A stretch of DNA of 64,000 nt from Enoplolaimus lenunculus (GCA_030248215.1 JASANG010002509.1:124001-188000), one strand, 5' to 3'. Positions 11,836-22,865 are shown, numbered from the stretch's first letter. Notes: generated by a model from the sequence alone, not told the origin. Numbers and translations: made by a program.

Positions 11836-12093
11836 TGCAGTAAGCTACAAATATTAAATTTTGCCAAAAAATGTTCAAACACCTATTAAATATTTGTGGT
11901 CATATTGGCCTCCGTATGAAATATTTAAAAAAACGTAATGCTCTCAATAGCTTAAAAAGAGTGCACTCGTTCTGACTTACGCTTAGGTTTAGGTTTATGT
12001 TTAAGAAAGAACCTGCCTAAGCCTAACACTTTACTACTAAAGCTTTTTTCTAAACCTTCTAACCTCAAATGTAACCAGATTAAGAACGCTGTG
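11836..12093. repeat. AT-rich spacer with TTAGG-like hexamers at 11975-12030
   Basis: CTTACGCTTAGGTTTAGG and CCTGCCTAAGCC resemble A-type cores, but no termini are present. Confidence 0.4.
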
Positions 12094-12238
12094 CAGACCC
12101 GTAGCCAGCTCACCTTGTTAGAGGGAACGAAAAAATTTTCAGGAGGGGCATTCAAGGGTTTTTAACGACTTGCAAGCAAGGTTAAAAATTTTCTAGGGGG
12201 GAAGCGAAATTTTTCTATAGGGGATAGCCTTGGGCCTA
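12094..12238. mobile_element. Family I element, right end eroded
   Basis: GACCCGTAGCCAGCTCACCT left and CAAGGGTTTTTAACGACTT middle; the right end is not clear. Confidence 0.68.
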
Positions 12239-12535
12239 AATAAACCAATTTAGCAATAAAGTATTTAAGTTTGTGCGAACATTTTAGCCAAAATACTTGA
12301 ATCTGACTTTTTTTACGCTAAGTACGCCTTATTGTAATGATAATGTTTTTTGCCACCTGCCAGATACACTGTTGTGTTAATATTTTAGAATATTATATAA
12401 TAGATATACTCTATTATAGCTTAGTTCTATACCATTTATCTTCGTTCAATCTTTTATTGCTTACTCTATTAAACATTTGAGTATATCATGATTTAATGCC
12501 ACTCGTAAACAACAACGACGGAATTAAAAGAAATA

Positions 12536-15500
12536 ATGAAAACAAACAGAAAATCATTTATTTCCTTAATAACAATTGTTTCTTTCGTTCAGATGCTTCA
12601 AGGTAAATCGCTAATCCGTTTCACTCATCGAGTATACAATGAGCAACTAAATACAATAATGTACGAACAATACAGACACTGTGAGCAGTGTTTAACAATT
12701 ATAACATATATGCGCAATGTAAAATCTCAACAAGACGTGGCAGCCCCAGCGGGCTCGAGCGTCAAGCTCCTATAGCGCAGTGGTCATTGTAAACGCCTTC
12801 CACACGTGAGACTGTCGATCGAATCTTACCTTAAAATTACATCTCATACGAAATTGAAAATATTCATGTGAGAAAGGGTTAAGAACCATTTAACAATACT
12901 TTATTCTGTATTAACCGATATTATTGGCGTTTGTATTTCCTTAGTTGTGTTTATATGTCGCAGGCTAAAACTGATATTCAGATCAATTACTAATCTGGCC
13001 CAGGTTAATTTTGCTGTTTCATGTAATAGCGGTTTGGCCTATGCTAAACTGTTACAAAAGCGGCAATTAAATATGTACCATTTAATGGTATATACTCCAA
13101 GACATTTAATCATTCAGTTTTAGTTATATCTTATGATCTTATAAAGTTCAAATATTGCTATTTTGGCCTATGTTGAAGCAATTATCTCCGAATACCAATT
13201 TAAATCATAGCAAATATATACTGATTGGCCTAGGCAAAATATTATTGTCCTGAATCACAGTTTGGCTTGCGGCATTACATGCCAGACAGGGTACAACCGA
13301 AGGTCTGCCTCCGGTTCCGGCAGAAAATCGGCTTCCGGCTCCGGGGGAATTTTCGCCGGAGGTTCCGGCCATTTCGGTTGTAAGGCTTTGCATAATTTAG
13401 CGAAATTTAAGAATATTTTCACTTCTATCGCACGGGTATTTTTTCTAAACCTTGGTCGAAAGTATAGTTACACGGCATTTGCAACGGTTTCATAAATCAT
13501 TTATTTACCTGTTTTTACATAAAACCTAATGAAAATATTTTGTAATTTCTTTTGAAACATTTTTTCTCACCGCTTCTCAATTTAAATTTCTTTGAACTTA
13601 AAAAATAAGTAGACTTTAGTAAAAAACCAGCCGATAGCCACAATTCTAAAGCCGGTTTGGTTTGTTTAATTACACCGATTCTTGACGATATTTCAGTGAT
13701 ACGCGGGTTGCCTACAACATGCGAATCGCATAAACGTGATGAAATTCAAGCGTGCCGCAATTATTACGGGCGTGAAGCAATGGCGCCTGTATCGATATTT
13801 GATAACGAAGTTATGAAAAAACACTGCAGGTAAGTGCAATTTGTGTGCGGTCTATTGCCAAGCTTAAGCTTAAGCTTAGGCTTAGGCTTAGGCTTAGGCT
13901 TAGGCTTAGGCTTAGGCTTAGGCTTAGGCTTAGGCTTAGGCTTAGGCTTAGGCTTAGGCTTAGGCTTAGGCTTAGGCTTAGGCTTAGGCTTAGGCTTAGG
14001 AACCACAGAAATATACTTGGTAACCAAAGGTATTATGCGCTTTAGCTCTACAGGTTCTTTACGTCTTTGCATATATCGATAGCTAAAAATACGCATATAC
14101 TTCTTGTAACTGGCATACTGTATAACTCAAATTGCGAACCGCAAAAACAACCATCAAAAAAATTAAAATAACAGCGTACAATTGCAACGTTGGTCTTAAC
14201 TGGTTCAAATCAACAGCTAACGCCATATCTTGTGAAACCAATTTAAGATCTTGTATCGTGTTCATCGGATAACTGCCCGCGAGTCGCAGTTTGGTTTCAA
14301 CTCCAACTTCTTGCAAATACAGTAACCCGTAAATAATTGCATTTTTAACCGTCGCTGACAACGGTTTCCGTATTAAACCGGTACGTGGGAAAATTGGCGA
14401 ATTGATTCGTGATAACTTATCTGGTATGAACACTAACGATTTTCGCATTATTGATCGGTGTTGACCAAAAAACGCAACGCTTGCTGCAGTATTATATATA
14501 AAATATTTGGTATTGCGTGCAACAAATAAATACTCTTCGACTTCCGTGTCAAAAGTTAACGGTGGGTACGCGGTGAAAGCGCCCTTGATCAACTTGTATT
14601 CGATTGTTTCTGCTCTAGCGACTAACTCGCTAAATAGAGTTGGTTCGTTGATCGTTGTAGCTCGAAATTGACTCGACATAATGTGACTCGCTGCGTGCGG
14701 TAAATTATCAAACGGTTCGGCGTAACTTTTAATTTGATGTTTAAGTAACCTACTTGAAAACGCACCACAGAGTGTAAGTTGACCAAACGCATCGGCTATA
14801 CCAAAAATATATCTATGGTACGACCGTAAACACCACCAACTATGACCAGCAGCTAGTAAATTTTCAGTGATTTTATGAGTCAATTGAGACAAAATTCTTG
14901 AAACTATAATTAATATCCAAACTGACGTTGAAAATATTGTCGTCCAGTTTAAATTTGTAATTTGAACAACGTCGTTAATATTAAATACAAAGCCTGTTTG
15001 TGGTTGAACGAATGATGGCATAAATGTTGTTCCGGTGACCATTGCCAGCTCAGGATTTCCGTACGGCATTGTTATGTCAGCGTACGATTCGCTTAAAGTA
15101 TACAATACTTGATTTGTGATTATGGTCGAGCGATTGGTTTCGTTCGCTGATGCGAGTGGAACAAAAATGTACGGAATGCGAAGAAATTGAAATAAAAGTT
15201 TCATCAATTCAACTTCGTACGTTGTCCCTTGACAATCATTATTATAGTAGCAAATAGAAGCATTGTCGCTTTTAAAATCATAATCCAACGCAAGTATACG
15301 AATCATTTTTAAGTGTATTTAAAATTATCTTCAAATTAGATTCGCTAAAATCGCCTAGCTATGTTCTGGCCCATGTATAGAACAGGGCCGGATCGTTTTC
15401 CGGAGAGGCTATAATAGAGTCAGTTTGAGCTTTAGACTAAATTTTTTGCTTAGGTTTAGGTTTAGGGTTAGGCTTAGGCTTAGGAACAGGAACAGGCTCA

Positions 15501-18500
15501 TCCATACGCTTAACCTTAGGCTTCGGCTTAAGCTTAAGCTTAGGCTTAGACTTAGACTTAGGCTTAGGCTTAGGCTTAGGCTTAAGCTTAGACTTAGACT
15601 TAGGCTTAGGCTAAGGCTTAGGAATATGCTTATAATACTGTTCCGGCCCTGTTCTATACATGGGCCCTATGTTATTAACAAAAATTGAATATAGCTGCCA
15701 TATTGAAATTAATAATTTTGTTGAGATATATTATATAATTTTTTGTTGCAAATATACTAAAGTAAGCAGTGGTACTGTTAATTTTAGACCCAAAATCGTT
15801 TCGAAAAAAGACTGGAAATTAACAAATTAATTGAACTCGTTTACGACTACATTCTTGACAGGCACGCCTGTAGCCAGCTCACCCTGCTAGAGGGGGCTAA
15901 AAAACTTTTCAGGAGCAGCATTCAAGGGTTTTTAATGACTTACAAGCAAAGTTGAAAATTTTATGGGGGGGGGGGGCAAAATTATTCCAGTGAGGACTGA
16001 GCTCCCTCTTGCTCCCCTTTGACTATGAGTAAATTGACAGGTCTACACTCAAACCCGTAGAGACAGGATGGCAAGGGTAACTCAGTACCGCAAGGAAACG
16101 TTCAATGTTGCTTGTAAGCCATTTGAAATTCTTGTATGTCCGGCTTTATAATTAACTTTCCTACTAAGGAACCGGATACGAGTTTAGTCATACAGTTTTA
16201 CAACTTTTGTCGGTTTGATTTTCGTAAATGGCAAAATGTAATAATATAATTTCGACAATGCGACTATAAGGTATGCAAAACTCTGGCATTTATCAGGATA
16301 ACAAAATTGACAAACATTAATAAGTAATCATATCTTGAACAAATATTGGTTAATACTTAATATACAGTCACATCACAGCCGCAATGCATCTTCACACCTT
16401 TTCTTCAAAGTTCAGTGTGCCCGTATTCTCAAATGGTTACAGCATATATTAGCAGTTGGCGATAGGTTTTCAAATCCGCTCTAAATTCCAGCAATCTTGA
16501 ACATTACAACTATCAGCGATAAACGTAGGTTGTTTGCCGATGGGTGATCATGATCAATGAATCAAAAACTTGTTTTCTGTACAAAATCATGATAGTTCAG
16601 CTCGAATATTGACACATTTCTTTATGATTTCATCGCAGTTTGCCTTTTGAATGTCATTCAGAAAAACTTGTGAAACATATTGTTCCAAGCCAACGAAAAA
16701 TATAACAGCGAAAACTTTCTTCAAATGGTATATGATAAGCTGAACTCCCAAAAATTGCAGTTGAAATGAGTATGAAAAGTATTGCCGCGTGCATGAGCCT
16801 AATTTAGGCAGATCGATAATCTTAGCAACCTGCTTTATTTGTGAGATATCCTACCTATGGTTTGTGATACAGCGATGACATTTACCAGCCATTTCAATAG
16901 TTTCACAAATTTGTCAAAGTATATAAACGTCGTTGCACACAGAAGGGTCTGGTGGTTCGCATCCTAACTAAAACTGAGATGATGTCAAATGAAATAGAAA
17001 ATATTCATTCTACAAATGATTAATATATCTCGTTAACATTAGCTGATCAAAATCCAACGTGAATACAATGTAAGTTGTGTTTTAAAACTGTTATTATTAT
17101 TATTATTATTATTGTTGTTGTTGTTGTTGTTTTAGTATTATCAATCATTTGAACCGCTGTGGAGAAAAATATCCTGAATGTAAGCAAAATTTCAACGCAG
17201 GTCGGCCGCAATCGTCGAACAGCGTCGTTGAAGTATTCGACATTCTTTGCGATAAAGGTAAGTTGGCTTGTATACGCTTTGACAACTTTTTAGGTTAGAG
17301 CTTAGGCTCAGGACTAAAACTAGGAAATGGCTTAGATAAAGGCTTGGGTTTAGGTAAGTTTTCTTTTTCATAAACCTAAGCCTAAGTGGACGCCTGAGCC
17401 TATAAGTCTATGATTGCGAGGGTAAAGTGTACACGGGCGGGTATAATGCGTAACTTAAATTTGAACAACCTTAAACGGTTTAAATACCGGTAGAATTTGA
17501 CGAGGCTACAAATTTAGTTCGAGATAAAAATTCAATTTCAACACAATTTGACCTCCTCAAATCAACCTATGTCTAAATGTTAAATATTCGGTTTTTAGAT
17601 GTGTTGCGGTTTGGTAGCTAAAATGTTTTAGCAAGCTGCTAAGCTTCTTTATACCACTCAAGCTACTGTAGTGACCCGAATCAAAGGGTGGGGGACTGAT
17701 ATTTATTTGGGCTCTCCAGAGGGTACCAACCTGTTATTCGGTTACGGACTGATATTTATTTTTAACCCACCCTCCGCGGCGCTTCGTTACTGATATATAC
17801 AGTATTGCAACTATCCGTGGACGTAAACGTTTATTTGTCTTGTATCAAAATCTTGAGCGATAATGCAAAATTATACTAAGGAATGTACTTTCAAAACTTA
17901 AGTATGCTTTAAAGTTTTGAACTCAACTTTGTTTGGTCTGGAGTCACTTAATATGCACTACATTTAGGGATAATTGACATTTATGGACTCTTATGGTTCG
18001 GGACTCTATCCGCTTACGGACTTTTATTATTGATACTGCCTCTTATTGATTGGGACTCAAAATGGGGACCCCGTTTTTCATTACCCCCTTCTTATTCGGG
18101 TCACTACAGTGCAACATTTGGGCTATTTTTTATTGCAACATTGGTATTTTGCATTTTTATACGAAACTATTTTGTTTATTTCAGATTTTCTTGACGATCA
18201 CTTTCCATGTATCATATCAAAAATGACTGACAAAAACGTATGTCTTTGGAACGCCAGTGATCCACGTACGAAGCAAATTATGCAGTCGGCGGCGAATCAG
18301 TTTGAAATTAGCGAGGATACATTTTGCAGGTTAGTTTTCATTATATATTCATTGGCCAATGTAAAGAACACGGGCGGAACAGTATTTATACGCATATTCC
18401 TAAAGCCTAATCCTAAGCCTAAGCGTAAGCGTAAGAATGAACATATTCCTAAGCCTAAGCCTAAACGTAAGCCTACGCAACAGTATTATATGCATATTCC

Positions 18501-20444
18501 TAACGCCTTAGCCTAAGCCTAAGCCTAAACCTGAGCCTACGAAACAGTATTATATGCATGTTCCTAAAGCCGAAGTCTAAGCCTAAGCCTAAACCTAAGC
18601 GTACGGAACAGTATTATTAGCATATTCCTAAGGCCTCAACCTAAGCCTAAGCCTAAGCGTAAAAGAAAGAGTTTATTTCTAAGCCTAAGCCTAAGTATAT
18701 ACGTAAGAATGAGCATATTCCTAAACCTAAGCCTAAACCTAAGCCTACGGAACAGTATTATAAGCATATTCCTAAGCCTAAGCCTAAGCCTAAGCCAATC
18801 AAAAAATTAGTCCAAAGCTTAAGGTTACTCTATTCTCGTCCCACATAAAAAATTCTCCGCCCCTGATCTTTACATGTGCCTATTCATTTTAGGGTTGTCT
18901 ACGATCGAAGATATAGGTCTAGAGAGAGATTAATATAAAATTTGGCCGGTCCACAAAACGTGTCATTTGCCCAAGACTAATAACCACTTGTTAAACTATG
19001 CATAAATATAATTTTGCGTTGACCCAACCTCAATGTGTGCTACAATTTGCTCGGTGCCAATCGTTGAGGTAGGGTTAACGAGTGGCACAGCTTGCAAAAA
19101 ACACTGTTGACTCTGCCTCAACGCGTGTCAAAAACTTGCTTGTTACGCGAATTGAGGTAGGGTCAACAGTACATTTTTGTTGACGTAGGTTTAACCAGTG
19201 GTTGTTAGCCATCGGCTAGGACACCGTTTATTGTCTGGTCCAATTATATATTGTGAACGGTGAAATATGCAACTTCCACAATAACATGCGTACACCAGGT
19301 GACTTTTGAGGGGGTAGTGTCTTGGACACTGAAGCATTTTTTGCTTCAGTAAGCTTTTTGGCTTCAACGTCCAGGATACTGAAGCATTAAAGTATTAATA
19401 TACATTTGAAAATCATTTTAAACTACTATGTAACAGGATCGGCAGAAGCCGCGTTTTCTGCAATTTTTGCAGTTTATTTTTTGCTTTATTCTTCACAGAC
19501 TCCTGGTCAACCCTTGTTTAGAATGAAATTTAAAGCCAAAATTCAACACTATTCTCATTGTACGCTATATATGTGCCAAATTTGTGAGAGAATAAATTGT
19601 AAGACACCGCAAATTTTTTTCAAATATGCATTGTATTCGGGCCATATATTTCATCTACTGGTAAATGGAACATATTTTGACCATTTTATAGGCAATTAGC
19701 ATTGCAAAGTTTTTGCCTGGACTAATTTGAGGTGCATTTTATGGCGTTTTATTTAAATGGGAATCAATGTTTGTGCTATAATATCGAACAGTCGATGCTT
19801 TTAATACTTGCAAATACTTGTGTTACATTTCACACGCTATTTTCAGCTAACAAGACATATTGTTAGCATTTGATAAATGATTTGTATTGCAAAATTATGG
19901 CCCATGTATAAAACATGGCCGGAACAGCAGTATAAGCGTATGCCTAAGCGTAACTCTAAGCCTAAACCCAAAGCCTAAACAAAAAAAACTGGTCAAAAAC
20001 TTAAACTGACTATAAGCCTAAGCCTAAGCAAAAAATAGTCTAAAGCTGCAACTGACTCTATTATAGCGCCTCCGGAAAACGATCCGGCCTTGTTCTATAC
20101 ATGGGCCAAAATTATTTAGGCAAAAAGTTTTGGTTTGTATTTATTAATTCGTATTGTTTTATAGTGCGCTCAATTTTTACCTGTCATGTATCGAAGAACC
20201 AGTCCGACAACACTGTGGCGTTCGAGCAGCACGAGCGATCGTCAACGTTCTATACTATTCGGCACGTTTTGCACCAAACTGTGTTATTGTGAACCATGTT
20301 AAACCTTCTGGACCAATGTATTACACAAGTGACACAGGAACATCAACGTTTCATTCGGTTGAATCTCATTTGAATCGGCTGTTTTATATACTCGGGTATT
20401 GTTTTATTATTGTAATGTATCATATATTAACGCTATGCTGTTGA
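12536..20444 (+). CDS. Secreted 12-cysteine protein, T20D4.11-like (DUF19)/CPG4-type, five exons
   Basis: Exons 12536-12602, 13697-13829, 17136-17257, 18185-18329 and 20165-20444 join with matching phases (1, 2, 1, 2) into 747 nt, 248 residues plus TGA. Every intron is GT...AG; the donors read GTAAAT, GTAAGT, GTAAGT and GTTAGT. Exon 1 encodes a signal peptide (basic start, hydrophobic core to about residue 22). The ectodomain has 12 cysteines at 31, 42, 66, 75, 82, 105, 116, 127, 155, 164, 173 and 195, enough for six disulfides, and one N-glycosylation site at N130. The spacing, the FLDDHFPC and CLWNASDP motifs, and the late SCIEEP...HCG block recall nematode DUF19/CPG4 secreted proteins. The family match is from memory and the function is unknown. 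Residues 226-248 are strongly hydrophobic, suggesting a GPI signal or C-terminal anchor. AATAAA lies 57 nt past the stop. Introns are 1094, 3306, 927 and 1835 bp and full of repeats; intron 2 holds an antisense receptor gene. Splicing is predicted, not observed. Confidence 0.82.
12766..12835 (+). other. Degenerate tRNA-like sequence in intron 1
   Basis: GCTCCTATAGCGCAGTGGTC resembles a tRNA 5' half with A-box; GATCGAATC resembles a B-box; CCACACG could be an anticodon loop of tRNA-Val (CAC). The acceptor and anticodon stems are poor. Probably a SINE head or pseudo-tRNA. Confidence 0.3.
12953..13280. mobile_element. Family N element in intron 1
   Basis: ATATGTCGCAGGCTAAAACT left, CAGTTTGGCTTGCGGCATTA right; same interior motifs. 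Confidence 0.7.
13300..13386. repeat. GC-rich TTCCGG repeat in intron 1
   Basis: GGTTCCGGC, GGCTTCCGGCTCCGGG and GGAGGTTCCGGCC motifs repeat in both senses; strikingly GC-rich against the surrounding AT-rich DNA. No recognisable gene. Confidence 0.6.
13874..14000 (+). repeat. Interstitial telomere array, (TTAGGC)21
   Basis: About 21 uninterrupted TTAGGC units run over 127 bp, with a short degenerate AAGCTTAAGC edge on the left. No GGCC-CATGT transposon ends flank it, unlike the other arrays here. It sits in intron 2 of the secreted-protein gene, 45 bp after the exon 2 donor and 83 bp beyond the stop of the antisense receptor. TTAGGC is the nematode telomere unit, so telomerase-mediated break repair or replication expansion are likely origins. 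Open frames across it (LGLG, KPKP, LRLR) arise only because the 6-bp period preserves all frames. Confidence 0.93.
14083..15306 (-). CDS. Ionotropic-receptor-like (iGluR/IR) short receptor, intronless, nested antisense gene
   Basis: This single open frame of 407 residues starts at the first ATG after an in-frame TAA 15 nt upstream. It has no amino-terminal domain and begins directly in an S1-like ligand-binding half (residues 1-118). A hydrophobic segment follows at about 122-143 (M1), then a pore/M3-like block near 165-187 ([15 protein letters not shown]), an S2-like half (about 195-370) and a last membrane segment at 374-393. This is the iGluR/IR layout in the compact form known from nematode-specific families. 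The arginine that binds the ligand alpha-carboxyl in classical iGluRs is not visible after [10 protein letters not shown], and the SYTANLAAF M3 signature is replaced, so the ligand is unlikely to be glutamate. A paralogue at 27228 shares [10 protein letters not shown] and IYGLLYLQE. The gene lies inside intron 2 of the 12536-20444 gene on the other strand. A 127-bp TTAGGC array starts 83 bp past the stop. A chemosensory or peptide-gated channel role is inference. Confidence 0.88.
   Translation of the reverse strand: MIRILALDYDFKSDNASICYYNNDCQGTTYEVELMKLLFQFLRIPYIFVPLASANETNRSTIITNQVLYTLSESYADITMPYGNPELAMVTGTTFMPSFVQPQTGFVFNINDVVQITNLNWTTIFSTSVWILIIVSRILSQLTHKITENLLAAGHSWWCLRSYHRYIFGIADAFGQLTLCGAFSSRLLKHQIKSYAEPFDNLPHAASHIMSSQFRATTINEPTLFSELVARAETIEYKLIKGAFTAYPPLTFDTEVEEYLFVARNTKYFIYNTAASVAFFGQHRSIMRKSLVFIPDKLSRINSPIFPRTGLIRKPLSATVKNAIIYGLLYLQEVGVETKLRLAGSYPMNTIQDLKLVSQDMALAVDLNQLRPTLQLYAVILIFLMVVFAVRNLSYTVCQLQEVYAYF
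15368..15666 (-). mobile_element. TTAGGC-carrying TIR element, subfamily B
   Basis: Ends GGCCCATGTATAGAACAG and CTGTTCTATACATGGGCC are near-perfect inverted repeats. Flanks CTATGTTCT and CTATGTTAT match at 8 of 9. It lies 62 bp upstream of the nested receptor ATG, in the same intron. Confidence 0.9.
15861..16030. mobile_element. Family I element in intron 2
   Basis: GCCTGTAGCCAGCTCACCCT left, CAAGGGTTTTTAATGACTT middle, CCCCTTTGACTATGAG right. Confidence 0.68.
16420..16700. mobile_element. Family G-like element in intron 2, incomplete
   Basis: CCCGTATTCTCAAATGG and GCAGTTGGCGATAGG start it; the right arm is not recognised. The following stretch (GTTTGCCGATGGGTGATCA) matches 4860-4910 in inverse orientation, so a second shared repeat is present. 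Confidence 0.5.
17090..17130. repeat. (TTA)n(TTG)n microsatellite before exon 3
   Basis: Eight to nine TTA units then TTG units run right up to the TTTTAG acceptor of exon 3. Confidence 0.85.
17298..17402. repeat. Degenerate TTAGGC-like hexamers in intron 3
   Basis: Scattered GGCTTAGG and CCTAAGCCTAAG motifs in both orientations, without transposon ends. Confidence 0.45.
17666..18109. mobile_element. Family D element in intron 3
   Basis: CTGTAGTGACCCGAATC and CTTATTCGGGTCACTACAG ends; full-length (about 444 bp) copy in inverse orientation to the 5610 one, inside intron 3 of the secreted-protein gene, ending 75 bp before exon 4. Confidence 0.88.
18354..18880 (+). mobile_element. TTAGGC-carrying TIR element, subfamily A, 527 bp, expanded
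   Basis: The 8-bp duplication TATTCATT flanks GGCC-AATGT and ACATG-TGCC ends. The core has about five repeats of a GGAACAGTATTATAAGCATA module, each followed by CCTAAG hexamers, so it has grown by tandem duplication. It lies in intron 4 of the secreted-protein gene, 24 bp after the donor. Confidence 0.9.
19269..19400 (+). repeat. Family P repeat, left member of an inverted pair
   Basis: GCAACTTCCACAATAACATG followed by ACCAGGTGAC and GTGTCTTGGACACTGAAGC. Sits in intron 4. Confidence 0.75.
19899..20107 (+). mobile_element. TTAGGC-carrying TIR element, subfamily B
   Basis: Perfect 8-bp duplication AAAATTAT; ends GGCCCATGTATAAAACA and GTTCTATACATGGGCC. It ends 57 bp before exon 5 of the secreted-protein gene. 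Confidence 0.92.
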
Positions 20445-20500
20445 AATTAAAAGTATTCGCTTTTTTTTTATTTATCAAGAAAACTGCCGATAATAACGAA

Positions 20501-20506
20501 AATAAA
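20501..20506 (+). promoter_or_regulatory. Polyadenylation signal of the secreted-protein gene
   Basis: AATAAA lies 57 nt after the TGA of the last exon, a normal spacing for a compact nematode 3' UTR. Confidence 0.5.
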
Positions 20507-20689
20507 ACATGGTACGTGTTATTTGGGCTTATGGTTCATTACAAAGTCTAACCTTTACACAGTAGCAGCGCCGCAAGATGTAGCCGGATACCCGTTTCCG
20601 CTTTCGGCAAAAAATCTGTGTCCATCTTCGTTTATGAACGTACCGGAAATTGCGTTTATATTTTATGCTCATAGTTGTAATTTATGTTA

Positions 20690-21060
20690 TGAAATCATTC
20701 AATTATATACGGTTTTGTGGCAAGTAATGCCTAATCATTTAAACATTGGAAACTTTGTTTTTTTAAAAAAATTGTTATTTCGACATGAGAGTTTTTCACA
20801 ATTACTTTAATTTTGTTAATAAACTGTTTCTGTTGTGCTTTCGCAAAACATGATGATGTAATAGCTGAACATTTGTTTAAGCCGTTTTTTGGCTTTTTTT
20901 CTAAAACGTCCAACAGTAAATTCGGTAATGAAAATTATTTCAATTTCCTGTTCCTGTTCCATCAAAATTTAATCCCTGTTGGAATCCTGATATATATAAT
21001 ATATGAATAAACGTTGCCGAAACAGGAACAGGAACAGGAACCGAAATTTAAAATAATTTT
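20690..21060. repeat. Family O repeat
   Basis: AATTGTTATTTCGACATGAG, CAAAACATGATGATGTAAT, then GGAACAGGAACAGGAACC; shares the order of blocks with the other copies. Confidence 0.65.
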
Positions 21061-21224
21061 CAACACCGAATTACTACTGTTTTACGTATTAGTAATCCCG
21101 TCAAAAACGTGCCTAACGCAAAGTTTTTAGAGATTTTTTTCTCGTTTTCATCATTCCTATAAAATTTCTCGCAAAATATTTTAATTTAACAAATTATCAG
21201 CTAAAAGTAACAGGACGAAAGGCA

Positions 21225-21420
21225 TGAAGTCCGCTAAGTTATACTAACAACTACAAAATTTTTAATGTTTAAATAATTTGACACATCACCGTAAAAAATT
21301 TCAATTCCTGCATCTTTGAATACAAGAAGAGAAACAGGAACAATAACAGGAATTGAATTTTTGTAGGAATTCCAGTCGAAACAGGAATTTCGGTTGAACC
21401 CTGATGAGTATAGCATAAGT
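21225..21420. repeat. Family O repeat, end fragment
   Basis: ATTCCTGCATCTTTGAATAC, then AGAAACAGGAACAATAACAG and GGAATTCCAGTCGAAACAGG. Confidence 0.55.
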
Positions 21421-21422
21421 CA

Positions 21423-21538
21423 AGAGATATGTTCAATGAAAAGCATGAAATTCAACGAACGAAATGTTTAAGATTAAAAATGTAAAATTTGAAATTAAAG
21501 TAAAATTTAATGACTGTCATTGAACATATCTCTTGTTC
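21423..21538. repeat. Inverted repeat (hairpin) of about 115 bp
   Basis: CAAGAGATATGTTCAATG at the left and CATTGAACATATCTCTTG at the right are perfect inverted repeats of 18 bp, around an AT-rich middle. Confidence 0.7.
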
Positions 21539-21864
21539 GTCTATGTATTAAAGCTGGAACGTCTTACATACGTATTTTTGCAACTTTCCAGCCATTATAC
21601 CTTGTTCACAATAATTTCATTGGAAATACACGTGATTGTTGTATGGAAAGACATTTGCATTGAAATTTTTTGTGCATTCGCTAACGTTTGCGCATTGCGC
21701 AAAACTGACAGACTAGTATTCGTTATACACAAACATGTATACAGGCGGAGTACTGGTGTAGGCTATTAAGCTTGTATTTTAAGCTTGATGTTACATAATA
21801 GTTTAACATTAACTAAAAATGACGTTTATTTTAAGGTAATTTAAACTCTTTTATGGAAACGTGG

Positions 21865-22009
21865 GGCCCATGTTACTTTAAAGGGCGTCGAGGTTTCTCG
21901 TGGGTCTATAAAAGAGCAGGTTTAGATTGTAGATTACATTATTTTTGCTTAGGCTTAGGCTTAGGAATACGCTTAATGCACTGTTACGCCCCTTAAAGTA
22001 ACATTGGCC
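21865..22009 (-). mobile_element. TTAGGC-carrying TIR element, subfamily C
   Basis: Ends GGCCCATGTTACTTTAAAGG and CCTTAAAGTAACATTGGCC; only three hexamers in the core; no clear duplication. Confidence 0.82.
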
Positions 22010-22262
22010 AAACAACTTGGAATAGTTTTCCGAGTATAAATTTCTTAATTTGGTTAAATCCTTATTTGCTGTTAAGTAATGCAGAATCATTAACTTTGTA
22101 AGCATTTTTCGCTGCGGGATATATTTTGAGGTGCTTAAAACTGCTATTTTGGGTATTATTAATATATTTTATTGCTTAGAATATAAAATTGTCATAATAT
22201 AAAATTTAATATATAGTATCTCGTGGGGAACGAGTCTGAAGTACTGTTGCTAGTAAACTCTT

Positions 22263-22317
22263 TTATTCATATTCTCAAATGTATGCATCACCTATCATCA
22301 GTGGGTAATAGTCCTTG
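22263..22317. mobile_element. Family G fragment
   Basis: CATATTCTCAAATGTATGC and CACCTATCATCAGTGGG only; one arm. Confidence 0.45.
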
Positions 22318-22325
22318 TAAATTTT

Positions 22326-22515
22326 GACCAATGAAAAGAACAGGGGCGGAACAGTATTATAAGCATATTCCTAAGCCTAAGCTTAAGCCAAAGCCTAAGC
22401 ATAAGAATGAGCATATTCTTAAACCTAAGCCTAAGCAAAGCAATAAATGGCCGTTCCGCCCCTGATCTTTACATGGGCCTAAATGGCCGTTCCGCACCTG
22501 ATCTTTACATGGGCC
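22326..22515 (+). mobile_element. TTAGGC-carrying TIR element, subfamily A, with duplicated right terminus
   Basis: Flanks TAAATTTT and TAAATTTC match at 7 of 8 bases. The last 36 bp occur twice in tandem (22444-22479 and 22480-22515), each ending TTTACATGGGCC. Confidence 0.88.
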
Positions 22516-22865
22516 TAAATTTCAAACCAAAGCATAGAGACTTTCGAAGTATTGCCACATGCTTCACTTTGAATTACTCCTGCTTGTGAGTGGAACTTAA
22601 CATCTGAATCTGCCACAGTAGCGGTGGGTTTTATGAACAGTTGAGGACACAGACGAATACTGAACCAGTTACGGATTGTTCACAAATTGAGATCTAGCAA
22701 ACCAAAACGATATTTTGACGTATTCTCTTGACCCACGCTTGCCAGATTGGAAGCATTTTTTGTTTTATACTCCTCAACAAGAATGGAATTCACTCACAGG
22801 CACCCAAAAGGCCCCTTAGATGCGCACCCTGAAGGATACGGTTCCTTGGTGTAGACCTCGTTTTG

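Noticed and set aside
12603-12775. Continuation of the first-exon frame of the secreted-protein gene to a stop at 12775
   Set aside because: The GTAAAT donor at 12603 sits at the end of the signal peptide and joins in phase to exon 2; the read-through part lacks domain features and ends in a tRNA-like repeat.
13764-14096. KPKPKP and LGLGLG frames over the TTAGGC array
   Set aside because: Pure hexamer repeat artefact.
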